Positions 9,976 to 17,823 of a DNA stretch of 64,000 nucleotides are shown here, piece after piece. The position numbers and the translations under genes were made by a program. This stretch comes from Candidatus Woesearchaeota archaeon (lineage in GTDB: Archaea; Nanobdellota; Nanobdellia; Woesearchaeales; JAHWIC01): positions 26,628 through 90,627 of the forward strand of contig JAHWIK010000027.1 of the NCBI GenBank assembly GCA_019322485.1, given 5' to 3'. The notes below the pieces were generated by a model. The model was not told the origin of the DNA. It did no database searches and saw nothing but the letters and a program-made list of their open reading frames with translations. The number at the start of each line of letters is the position of its first letter. Positions within the stretch are counted from its first letter, which is position 1.

Positions 9976-10778
9976 GCGGTAAAATTGTTGGTATAATAGC
10001 TATAAAAGGCGGTGTTGGCAAGACAACTACTGTATCAAACCTTGGAGCTGTTTTAGCTAAAGAATTTGGCAAAAAGGTTTTGCTTGTTGATGCGAATTAC
10101 ACTGCACCAAACCTGGGGCTGCATTTAGGGATTGTAAAGCCAGAGGTTACTCTGCACGATGTTATGCGCAATAAAGTGCCTGTCAGCCAGGCAATACATG
10201 AGCATGAGCTTGGTTTTCATATAATTCCCTCTGCACTTGCCGGAAGAAAGGTCAATGCGTTTAAGCTTAAGGAGAAGATATCACACTTAAAGGAACTCTA
10301 TGATGTTATCCTGATAGATTCCTCTCCTGCGCTTAATGAGGAGATACTTTCCACAATGATAGCCTCTGATGAACTGTTTGTTGTAAGCAGCCCAGACTAT
10401 CCTACACTAAGCTGTACAATGCATGCTGTAAGAATTGCCAAGCGCAAAAGAACACCAATAACAGGAATTATACTCAACAAAAGCAGGAACAAAAAATTTG
10501 AATTAAATGTTGGTGAAATAGAGGATGCTACTGGGGTTCCTGTGCTGGCTACACTGCCTGATGATGTCAAGGTTTTGGAGGCCCTGTCAGAGATGAAACC
10601 TGCCTCGATAAGAAGCCCAAAGCGTGATGTCTCTGTCGAATACAAGAAACTAGCTGCTTCACTGATTGGAGAGAAATACATTGACAAAAGGCTTAAAGCA
10701 AGAATCAAGAGATTCATCTTTGTGGAAGAGCCTGATAAGATGGATATCAACCGGTTATTAGCACCAAAGGACAAGTAG
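9972..10778 (+). CDS. MinD/ParA-family P-loop ATPase
   Basis: A 268-residue SIMIBI-class ATPase. It has a deviant Walker A motif KGGVGKT at 12-18, a following LLVDANYTAPNLG stretch with the switch-I-type Asp, and a DVILIDSSPAL Walker B/switch-II region near 100. This matches MinD/ParA proteins, which dimerise on ATP and position partners on membranes or DNA. No ParB- or MinC-like gene is nearby. The start overlaps the stop of the giant surface-protein gene by 4 bp, so the natural hypothesis is spatial positioning of that protein. The C-terminus (KRLKARIKRFIF) is basic and amphipathic, possibly a membrane-targeting helix as in MinD. The family call is secure; the partner is inferred. Confidence 0.88.
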   Translation: MSGKIVGIIAIKGGVGKTTTVSNLGAVLAKEFGKKVLLVDANYTAPNLGLHLGIVKPEVTLHDVMRNKVPVSQAIHEHELGFHIIPSALAGRKVNAFKLKEKISHLKELYDVILIDSSPALNEEILSTMIASDELFVVSSPDYPTLSCTMHAVRIAKRKRTPITGIILNKSRNKKFELNVGEIEDATGVPVLATLPDDVKVLEALSEMKPASIRSPKRDVSVEYKKLAASLIGEKYIDKRLKARIKRFIFVEEPDKMDINRLLAPKDK

Positions 10779-10826
10779 CCCCCTAAAATAACAATCTTTT
10801 TAATATTGTTTCATTAATTCTTTTGT

Positions 10827-11645
10827 ATGAAGGACAGAATAATTGATTTACTCAGAAAACTCAGCAGCCACTCATCTATTGAGCTGACTTCCAGAGGGAA
10901 TACTGCGATATTTGCTGCTTTGTACTGCGCCCGCAAACTGCAGCTTGATAAGAAAAACGTTCTGATTCCTGAGCAGGGAGGCTGGTTTACCTACAAGAAA
11001 TACCCTAAAATGCTTGGGTTGAATCCGATTGAAATTAAAACTGATTATGGTGTTATTGATGTTAGTGATTTGAAGAAGCAGTCCAAGAATGCAAATTGTC
11101 TGCTTTACTCGAGTCCAGCTGGTTATTTTGCTGAGCAGCCTGTTAAGGAGATTTATTCAGTCTGCAAGAGGAACAAGTGCATGGTTATTCTTGATATAAC
11201 CGGCTCAATTGGCGCTAAAGATCATGGAAGGTTCTGTGATTTTATTGTCTGCAGTTTTGGGGAATGGAAACCAATCAACCTTGGCTATGGCGGCTTTGTT
11301 TCTAGCCGCGAGAAAGAATTTTTTGAAAAACCAAAAGAGATATTCAATACGACCAGTTTTGACGAGAAGTATAGTAAGGATTTAATCAATAAATTAGAAT
11401 CATTAAAAAAAAGATACCAATTATTTGAAAAAATAAATAAAAAAATTAAAAAAGACTTGAAGGATTTTGAGATTTTGCATCCAGATAAAGATGGAATTAA
11501 TGTTGTTGTAAGATTTGGTAATGATACAGAAAAGGAAAGAATTATAAAGTATTGTAAGGAGAATAATTTAGAATTTACCTTATGCCCTCGGTACATAAGA
11601 GTTAATGAGAGGGCAGTTAGTATTGAGGTTAAGAGATTAGAGTGA
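10827..11645 (+). CDS. short PLP-dependent aminotransferase-like protein (fold type I)
   Basis: A 272-residue protein resembling DegT/DnrJ/StrS-type or related fold-I PLP enzymes. It has an N-terminal SRGNTAIFAAL segment (cofactor-phosphate loop region), an ILDITGSIG segment holding the Asp expected to contact the pyridine nitrogen, and SFGEWKPINLGYGGF with Lys148 as the likely Schiff-base lysine. It is shorter than the usual 350-400 residues and keeps only a small C-terminal domain. A promoter-like CTTTTTAATATTG at 10796-10808 precedes it and gives a short leader. No sugar-biosynthesis genes are adjacent, so the substrate cannot be deduced. It may be an amino-sugar enzyme for surface glycans or a repurposed relative. 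Confidence 0.6.
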   Translation: MKDRIIDLLRKLSSHSSIELTSRGNTAIFAALYCARKLQLDKKNVLIPEQGGWFTYKKYPKMLGLNPIEIKTDYGVIDVSDLKKQSKNANCLLYSSPAGYFAEQPVKEIYSVCKRNKCMVILDITGSIGAKDHGRFCDFIVCSFGEWKPINLGYGGFVSSREKEFFEKPKEIFNTTSFDEKYSKDLINKLESLKKRYQLFEKINKKIKKDLKDFEILHPDKDGINVVVRFGNDTEKERIIKYCKENNLEFTLCPRYIRVNERAVSIEVKRLE

Positions 11646-11671
11646 AACTATTGAAAGGAAGGTGATTAATA

Positions 11672-12064
11672 ATGGCTTTACAAGAACCGCAATCAATGGA
11701 TGAAATAATCTATTTCACAAGACGTGCTATCGGCAGCGGCAAGGTTATGGCCTGGGTTTACAGGAAAGAGTGCCCTAAATGCCACAAAGCCAAGATGGGC
11801 AAGCCTGTTGAAAAGGGCCATGTTAAGATTCGCGCTAAAGAGTTTAAATGTCCTGGATGCGGCTATACCGAAGAAAAGGCAGAGCATGAGGAAAGCCTTA
11901 CACTTGAAGCAAAATATACCTGCCCTCATTGCGGCAAGGAAGGTGAATCAACTACACTCTACAAAAGAAAAACCTTTGAAGGCGTTCCCTCTTATGTTGT
12001 TGAATGCCAGCATTGCGGCCAAAAGATTGGCATAACAAAGAAGATGAAGGAAGGTAAGAAATAG
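11672..12064 (+). CDS. double zinc-ribbon protein of unknown function
   Basis: A 130-residue protein with eight cysteines in four CxxC pairs: C34/C37 with C60/C63, and C84/C87 with C112/C115. This makes two complete four-Cys zinc ribbons. An N-terminal helical segment (MDEIIYFTRRAIGSGKVMAW) and a Lys-rich tail complete it. The start is supported by a purine-rich GGAAGGTGAT ribosome-binding site at 11657-11666. The arrangement of ribbons and basic residues suggests nucleic-acid or translation-machinery binding, but I recognise no named family. It precedes metG, which has its own promoter, and a T-rich terminator follows. Confidence 0.65.
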   Translation: MALQEPQSMDEIIYFTRRAIGSGKVMAWVYRKECPKCHKAKMGKPVEKGHVKIRAKEFKCPGCGYTEEKAEHEESLTLEAKYTCPHCGKEGESTTLYKRKTFEGVPSYVVECQHCGQKIGITKKMKEGKK

Positions 12065-12083
12065 TTATTTTTTTGTTTTTTCT
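12065..12083 (+). terminator. T-rich archaeal transcription terminator
   Basis: Directly after the zinc-ribbon stop codon come T7, T6 and similar runs without a hairpin, which is the archaeal intrinsic terminator type. It separates this gene from the metG promoter at 12115. Confidence 0.5.
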
Positions 12084-12114
12084 GATTAGTTGTCAGGCTT
12101 AATTCTACAGCAAC

Positions 12115-12125
12115 TTATATAAATA
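12115..12125 (+). promoter_or_regulatory. metG TATA box, probably leaderless
   Basis: TTATATAAATA is centred ~27 bp upstream of the metG ATG. That is the normal distance from TATA box to transcription start in archaea, so the mRNA probably begins at or next to the start codon. No Shine-Dalgarno is seen. Confidence 0.6.
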
Positions 12126-12145
12126 CCAACTTCTGACTATGCCTT

Positions 12146-14215
12146 ATGACAAAAATACTAGTTACATCAGCACTGCCATATGCAAACGGCCCTATACATA
12201 TTGGGCATTTGGTGGAGTATATACAGACTGACATATTTGTAAGATTCTTAAGGTCGATTGGTGAGGATGTTATATATTGCTGTGCTGATGACACCCACGG
12301 AACTCCAATCGAGATAGCTAGCCAGAAAGAAGGGATAATTCCTGAGGAACTTATTGGAAAGTACCACAAAGAACATCTGCGTGACTTTACAAACTTTCAC
12401 ATTAAATTTGATTCTTATTATTCTACCAACAGCTCTGAGAACAAGCAGTTTAGTGATTTGATTTTTACAAAAGCCAAGGAGAAAGGTTTAATCTACCAGA
12501 AGGATGTTGAACTGACTTTTTGCGAGAAATGCAAGAGGTTTTTGCCAGACAGGTACATAAAGGGCAAATGTCCTAATCCTCAATGCGGCGCTGAAGACCA
12601 ATATGGTGATGTCTGCGAGTTCTGCAATACAGCTTATAAGACAACAGATTTGATTAATCCTTACTGCACAATATGCGGCAAACCGCCAGTTAGAAAGATT
12701 TCAAAGCATTATTTCTTCAAGCTTAGCTCAGTCTCTGATAAGCTGAAGAAGTGGCTTAATGGAAACAAGAGATTGCAGCCAGAGATTAAGAATTACGTCT
12801 TGAACTGGATAAAAGGGGGTCTGCAGGACTGGGATATCTCGCGTGATGGACCTTATTTCGGGTTTAAGATTCCTGGCGAAGAAAATCTGTATTACTATGT
12901 TTGGTTAGATGCTCCTATCGGGTATATTGCTTCTAACCAGAATTACTGCAAAGAGAATAAATGCGATGCTCTTAAGGATTACTGGCAGAGTGATAAGTCT
13001 GAGATAATCCACTTTATTGGCAAGGACATTACCTATTTTCACTTTCTCTTCTGGCCTGCAATGCTGATGGCAGCCGACCTTAAGGTTCCTGACAATATTG
13101 TTGTGCATGGCTTCTTGACTGTAAACGGCGCAAAGATGAGCAAAAGCCGCGGAACATTCTTTACAGCAGAGGAGTTTGCAAGCAAGTATAATCCAGAGTA
13201 TCTTCGTTTCTATTACAGCAAGGTCCTTAGCAAGAAAATGGCTGATATTGACCTTGACTTTAATGATTTCAAGGATACTGCAAATAATGAAATAGTTGGA
13301 AATCTAGGTAATTTTTGCTATAGGGTGCTTAGCTTCCTGAATAAGTTCTTTGATTCCAAGGTTGGTGGTGTGGAAGAGGATAATGAATTAATTGGCAAGA
13401 TAAACAAGAAGATTGAGAAAGTAAGGGACGCTTACCTTAACTGCAACTCTAATGAGGCTGTTAAGGAGATAATGGCTATAAGTGATTTAGGAAATAGATA
13501 TTTCCAGAACAATGAGCCATGGAAGCTTGTTAAAACTGATAAGGAAAAAGCCCACAAAGTCTTAGGTCTTTGTGCTAATATTGTTAAGAATTTGAGCATA
13601 TTAATAGAGCCGGTTTTGCCTAAGTTTTCTGCTGGGATACAGAAGCAGCTTGGTGTGAATGAATTAGGATGGAAATATCTTGGTTATGGGTTTGCTAATA
13701 GCAAGATAAAACCAGCAAAGATAATAATTAATAAGCTTGAGGAAGTTGAAAAGAAAACATTTCCTCTTGACCTTAGGGTTGGCAAAGTAGTTTCAGTTAA
13801 AGAACATCCTGAAGCTGACAAGCTATATATACTTGAGGTTGACCTTGACAGAGAAAAAAGACAGCTTGTTGCTGGGCTGCGTGAGTATTATAAAAAGGAA
13901 GAGTTAACTGGTAAGAAGGTAGTTGTTGTCTGCAATCTAAAGCAGGCAAAACTGCGCGGAGTAGTCAGCCAGGGGATGCTGCTTGCTGCTGAAAAAGGCA
14001 AGGAAGTAAAGATTCTGGAGGCTGATAAGTCAGCCCTTGGCAGCGCTGCTGTCTTTGAAGGTTTGGAAAGCTCCAGCACTGAGATAACAATTGACCAATT
14101 TAGTAAAATAAAGCTTAAGATTAAGGATAAAAAAGTGGTTTATGATAAGCTAGTTCTCAGAACAGACAAGGAAGAGATTAAGGCAGATATAGGCAATGGT
14201 GCCGTAGTGGGATGA
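12146..14215 (+). CDS. metG: methionyl-tRNA synthetase with fused C-terminal tRNA-binding domain
   Basis: A 689-residue class I synthetase that charges tRNA-Met. The HIGH signature is present as HIGH at 18-21 (context GPIHIGHLVEY), and KMSKS at 330-334. The connective peptide has the full double zinc knuckle (CEKC, CPNPQC, CEFC, CTIC, roughly residues 126-178). The all-helical anticodon-binding domain follows KMSKS. From ~536 an EMAP-II/Trbp111-like OB-fold domain (FPLDLRVGKVV, then SQGML) is fused, as in many bacterial and some archaeal enzymes. Length is normal for the fused form. The gene appears monocistronic with its own TATA box. Confidence 0.97.
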   Translation: MTKILVTSALPYANGPIHIGHLVEYIQTDIFVRFLRSIGEDVIYCCADDTHGTPIEIASQKEGIIPEELIGKYHKEHLRDFTNFHIKFDSYYSTNSSENKQFSDLIFTKAKEKGLIYQKDVELTFCEKCKRFLPDRYIKGKCPNPQCGAEDQYGDVCEFCNTAYKTTDLINPYCTICGKPPVRKISKHYFFKLSSVSDKLKKWLNGNKRLQPEIKNYVLNWIKGGLQDWDISRDGPYFGFKIPGEENLYYYVWLDAPIGYIASNQNYCKENKCDALKDYWQSDKSEIIHFIGKDITYFHFLFWPAMLMAADLKVPDNIVVHGFLTVNGAKMSKSRGTFFTAEEFASKYNPEYLRFYYSKVLSKKMADIDLDFNDFKDTANNEIVGNLGNFCYRVLSFLNKFFDSKVGGVEEDNELIGKINKKIEKVRDAYLNCNSNEAVKEIMAISDLGNRYFQNNEPWKLVKTDKEKAHKVLGLCANIVKNLSILIEPVLPKFSAGIQKQLGVNELGWKYLGYGFANSKIKPAKIIINKLEEVEKKTFPLDLRVGKVVSVKEHPEADKLYILEVDLDREKRQLVAGLREYYKKEELTGKKVVVVCNLKQAKLRGVVSQGMLLAAEKGKEVKILEADKSALGSAAVFEGLESSSTEITIDQFSKIKLKIKDKKVVYDKLVLRTDKEEIKADIGNGAVVG

Positions 14216-14237
14216 TTAATAAGCCAAAATAGAAAAG

Positions 14238-14288
14238 TATTTAAATCAAAGTTATAAAAAAGAGTGTATACATAGTTATTAGTATAAA
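14238..14288 (+). promoter_or_regulatory. promoter and candidate RHH operator of the first surface cassette
   Basis: TATTTAAAT at 14238-14246, preceded by GAAAA, is a plausible BRE/TATA. Between it and the ATG at 14301 lies TTAGTATAAA (14279-14288). This core also occurs twice upstream of the RHH regulator operon at 24327, so both surface operons may share one operator (inference). Confidence 0.4.
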
Positions 14289-14300
14289 ACAGTATAAAAA

Positions 14301-17300
14301 ATGGTGATTTTGATTAAATTTAAACACCTTCAGATGATTGCTATTTTCCTTTGTACCTTAATAATAACTATACCTTTCTACACCAGCTCTGTTTATGCTG
14401 CAGTGAGCGGGCATATCAAAAGGTATCCAGTTGCTTATGGAAACAGTGACGGATTCCCAGGTGCTGCAAGACAATATGATACTATCACTGTCGAAGCACT
14501 AGCCAGGATTGATGTAGATGGGGAGTCCCAGCCAGTAAGTGCAAACCAGGTAAAGCTCTATAATGAAGGCATGGATTTTGATTACTGCGACCCAGACGCA
14601 GGCGGGTATTATTTATGTTCGCTTGAGAACTATCCTTACCCTACTGGGGGTTTCCAAGGTATAAAAAAATTTGATATAGGCCTTTACCATGAGGGCACCA
14701 GGATTGCCGTGGGCCGTGCAAGTGTTGTTCCTGATTTCAAGCCGCCAAGAATTGAGAGTTTAGCTATAACGCTGCCTAGCGAGGACGCTGTGAAAGGTAT
14801 TTCAACAACAGGTACAGTCAGCGTGGATTATATTGTCAAAGATTATGGCTATCTAAATAGCTGGAGAGACAAGGAATGTTCTGGGATATCTAAGGTTGAA
14901 TTTTATCTTAACGGATTTACTGGCGGTCCTTTCAAGACTGAAAATATAGATACTGGAGATTGTGACTATTCTGACAGTTTCAGTTTTAATGTTCCATCTA
15001 ATATCATGGTGGGCACAGTAAAGGTCTGTGCAAAAGTCTATGACAGGTTTAACCAAGCGTCTTCTGAAGAGGAAGCAAGCCCAAACTGCGTATCCTTTGG
15101 TATAGACAGGGAAGGCCCTGGCATCCAGGGAGGCAGCTTTAGGGTTGTTGATGAAGATGACAGAGATGTCTATTTCTACCACCCTAGAGGAAAGGATGTT
15201 GATGTCGTTTTTGTGATAGATGCTGAGGATTTAAACCTAGGCCAGGGATTAGGTTCAATTAGAATTGATTTAACTACCCTTGATTCTAGTAAGTTAACCA
15301 GCAGTAACCTTAACAGCGGCCAGTGCCTAAGGGCCCCAAATTCAAACCTAACTAATTGTGTAGTATCCATTAATCTTGATTCAGAGGGTGGACTTGTTAC
15401 CATAACATCTACAGACAGGTATGATAATGTTGATGAGGAGTTTCTAACAGCAATCTTCACCCTTGATGAAACCGGACCGATTGTTGCGCAGTTTGTCTCT
15501 GATAGTATTTTTATGGATGGACTCTATGCCAAGCAATATGGAAATAATTTTAGCGCCTTGATTAGCGACGGCGGCGGGATTGGTGTTGATTCTGATGATG
15601 TAAAACTGGTTTTCTATGATGGATTTTCTTATGACAGCTCACAAGACCTCAATGTAGTAACTAATTGTACTGGCACGCCTGGAGCTACAGCATGCCTTTG
15701 GGAGGGGGTTGATTTGAGTCCTGGTTCAGATATGGCTGTCAAAGCGCGAATTGAAGGAAATGACATGCTTGAGAATGCTATTGCTGCTAATGAATTTAAT
15801 GTAACTGTTGATATAACACCCCCTTTGGTCACTGAGGCTGATATCTCAATTGAAGCGCTAGGAAGTCTTACTGGAGACTTAACTAGCGGAGGCGGGATAA
15901 ATATCACAGCCAGGATAAAAGATTTCACCCAGATATTTGCTCATGCTGATCTTTCCAGGTTTATTACAGGTGGGGAGAGGGTTCCTGCTGACAGCTGCAT
16001 TAAAGTTAGTGATGAATGGGCTGATGAAACTGAATGGGTATGTTCATGGCTCCGTATGATAGAAGCCCCTGGGCCTGATTCTGGCATAGATATGGATATT
16101 GAGTTTGAGGATGTTCCTGGCAATATAGTAACAGTGACAAAAACAGGATTAGAGCTTTATGAGCGGGTTGTGGAGGAGGTTCCTGACTATTATGACCTAG
16201 ATATCAGAGAGGATTTACTTGAGCTCATTCCCATTGATATGGAGGTTATTGAAAGCCTGACTACACAATTCTATTACCAACTTGTACCTTTTGAGTTATT
16301 ATATAATGGCCGATGTTCTGGAGATGAGATTGAAATTACGAATATCAGGCTTTTTGGGTGCGAGGGGTATGCTTATCATGCTCCACGTTCCGATGACCCC
16401 AGGAGTTATACTGGCTTTATCCAGTTTGCATTAGACACAAATGAAATTATTAATTATGATGACTATGTAGAGATAGGGGTTGATTCAACCTGCCAGATAG
16501 AATTTAATGTGAAATGCCATCAAAAATCTTACTTGCAGCCTGAGCCAGAAGAGATAAGGCTCAACATACCTATAGTGGTTGGCGATGATGTTGGAGATGA
16601 CCTAACAGACGATATAGAAGATTTGAAAGACTGGGCTGAAACAGATTTCTGGGCAATGTGGGAATTCATGGACCAAGTGGTGACTATACTGAAGAATATA
16701 TGCAAGATAAGGCAGCATATATACCTGATAGCAACGACAATAGCGCTTATTGGAGCTATTTTCGCTAATTGTTGTGAAAAAGGTGCTGCAGCATCTGCAT
16801 ACTGCTGCCCAGCTGAGATTACTTCAAGCGGGATACATATAACATTTACTGAACCTCAGGAGGCTGGAGCACCAGGAACTACTTTTGAAGATAAGATGAA
16901 AAAACTTTGTGCCTTTGTTGGCTGCCAGAAAAAAGACGAGCCAGGCCTTAGAGCAGAAGACCTCCCTAGCGATACTGCTGGTGCCGGTGATGATGCTCCT
17001 GACCCAACACCTAGGGAACTACTTTGCAACAAGCTTGCAAAGCTAGGCAAAAATTGGATTACTGAATATGACTTTGGTAGTTCCGGCGCTGCACAAGGTG
17101 CGGAAACTTATGTAGATGCTGCATGGTCAACATCTGTCTTACAATTATCAATGAAAAGCCTTATTTTTGCATCAATCTGCTTATGTCTTCCAGGGATAGT
17201 ATATAATGTAAGGAAATATAGAGAGCTTGTATGCTGGAAAGCTATCTGTTACAGAGACCTTGTTACACTTGGTCTGCCAAAAGATGAATGCGATAAACAG

Positions 17301-17621
17301 TATGAATACCATATGTGTGTTTATGTCCTAGGTGATGCTATTGGATGGCTGTTGTTTAATTTTATTGGAGCTGCGATACAGGCAATAGTACAAATGTTGA
17401 TTAATCCTGTTGCAGCCCTGTGGGCATGGACTCGTACTGGGCTGCTTAGGAAGTGCCATACATCTCTTTCAAAAACAGTAAAATGGAGTACATGGTGCGC
17501 TGCGTATGCAGTCTGGCAATTGCTCACAAACATCGCAGAAATTGCAGAGCTTGAAGAGACCTATGAGAATATGAAGTGGGACCATGAAACAAACATGTGC
17601 GAAGAGCTTTTAGATGATTGA
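14301..17621 (+). CDS. surface cassette family A1: Ig-like secreted protein with Cys-rich membrane segment
   Basis: A 1106-residue exported protein. A signal peptide (~1-33, ending VYA-AVSG) precedes several Ig-like beta domains (~35-560) aligned with those of A2 at 26586. The C-terminal half contains hydrophobic segments (~805-825 and ~955-970) and a Cys-rich module starting CLPGIVYN at 962. This module has the spacing C-x13-C-x8-C and is shared with A2 and A3. A membrane-embedded C-terminus after a large ectodomain is unusual. It leads the first cassette (A1-B1-C1-D1). A structured repeat element fills the 202-bp gap before B1. No family name is known to me; a role as an envelope or appendage component is inferred from recurrence beside C and D proteins. 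Confidence 0.75.
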   Translation: MVILIKFKHLQMIAIFLCTLIITIPFYTSSVYAAVSGHIKRYPVAYGNSDGFPGAARQYDTITVEALARIDVDGESQPVSANQVKLYNEGMDFDYCDPDAGGYYLCSLENYPYPTGGFQGIKKFDIGLYHEGTRIAVGRASVVPDFKPPRIESLAITLPSEDAVKGISTTGTVSVDYIVKDYGYLNSWRDKECSGISKVEFYLNGFTGGPFKTENIDTGDCDYSDSFSFNVPSNIMVGTVKVCAKVYDRFNQASSEEEASPNCVSFGIDREGPGIQGGSFRVVDEDDRDVYFYHPRGKDVDVVFVIDAEDLNLGQGLGSIRIDLTTLDSSKLTSSNLNSGQCLRAPNSNLTNCVVSINLDSEGGLVTITSTDRYDNVDEEFLTAIFTLDETGPIVAQFVSDSIFMDGLYAKQYGNNFSALISDGGGIGVDSDDVKLVFYDGFSYDSSQDLNVVTNCTGTPGATACLWEGVDLSPGSDMAVKARIEGNDMLENAIAANEFNVTVDITPPLVTEADISIEALGSLTGDLTSGGGINITARIKDFTQIFAHADLSRFITGGERVPADSCIKVSDEWADETEWVCSWLRMIEAPGPDSGIDMDIEFEDVPGNIVTVTKTGLELYERVVEEVPDYYDLDIREDLLELIPIDMEVIESLTTQFYYQLVPFELLYNGRCSGDEIEITNIRLFGCEGYAYHAPRSDDPRSYTGFIQFALDTNEIINYDDYVEIGVDSTCQIEFNVKCHQKSYLQPEPEEIRLNIPIVVGDDVGDDLTDDIEDLKDWAETDFWAMWEFMDQVVTILKNICKIRQHIYLIATTIALIGAIFANCCEKGAAASAYCCPAEITSSGIHITFTEPQEAGAPGTTFEDKMKKLCAFVGCQKKDEPGLRAEDLPSDTAGAGDDAPDPTPRELLCNKLAKLGKNWITEYDFGSSGAAQGAETYVDAAWSTSVLQLSMKSLIFASICLCLPGIVYNVRKYRELVCWKAICYRDLVTLGLPKDECDKQYEYHMCVYVLGDAIGWLLFNFIGAAIQAIVQMLINPVAALWAWTRTGLLRKCHTSLSKTVKWSTWCAAYAVWQLLTNIAEIAELEETYENMKWDHETNMCEELLDD

Positions 17622-17633
17622 GGTGAATATTAA

Positions 17634-17817
17634 ATATCAATAAAAACAAATCATTAAAAAAATATGATTTTTGCTTGATGCAAACGTTAAAGCAAAAATC
17701 ATCCGCAGTGTTCCTTTATGCCTCAGCCTAAAGGAAAGCAAGCGGATGAAAATTCCTTTATACTAAGGAAGAAGGGAATTTTCAGATTTGATTGTCATAA
17801 TTAACAATAAATCAAGA
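17634..17817 (+). repeat. cloverleaf intergenic element, copy 1
   Basis: It holds three directly abutting hairpins. H1 (17666-17700) has a perfect 11-bp stem GATTTTTGCTT/AAGCAAAAATC. H2 (17701-17747) has outer ATCCGC/GCGGAT and inner TTCCTTTA/TAAAGGAA. H3 (17748-17783) has GAAAATTCC/GGAATTTTC. Flanking AAATAT and AGATTT form a basal stem with one mismatch. The element starts ATATCAATAAAAA, as copy 2 does, and lies inside an operon between A1 and B1. See copies at 45142, 47697 and 55042. Confidence 0.8.
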
Positions 17818-17823
17818 ACAAAA

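Noticed and set aside
17666..17783. Cloverleaf as a tRNA gene
   Set aside because: Stems of 9-13 bp, no T-loop or D-loop consensus, no anticodon arm of 5 bp and no CCA-type acceptor.
17788..17823. TTG start extending B1 upstream
   Set aside because: The extra 12 codons lie at the edge of the cloverleaf repeat, and the ATG at 17824 leaves a normal signal-anchor N-terminus. The same logic rejects TTG starts at 21845, 26577, 29627, 48408, 52543 and 63106.
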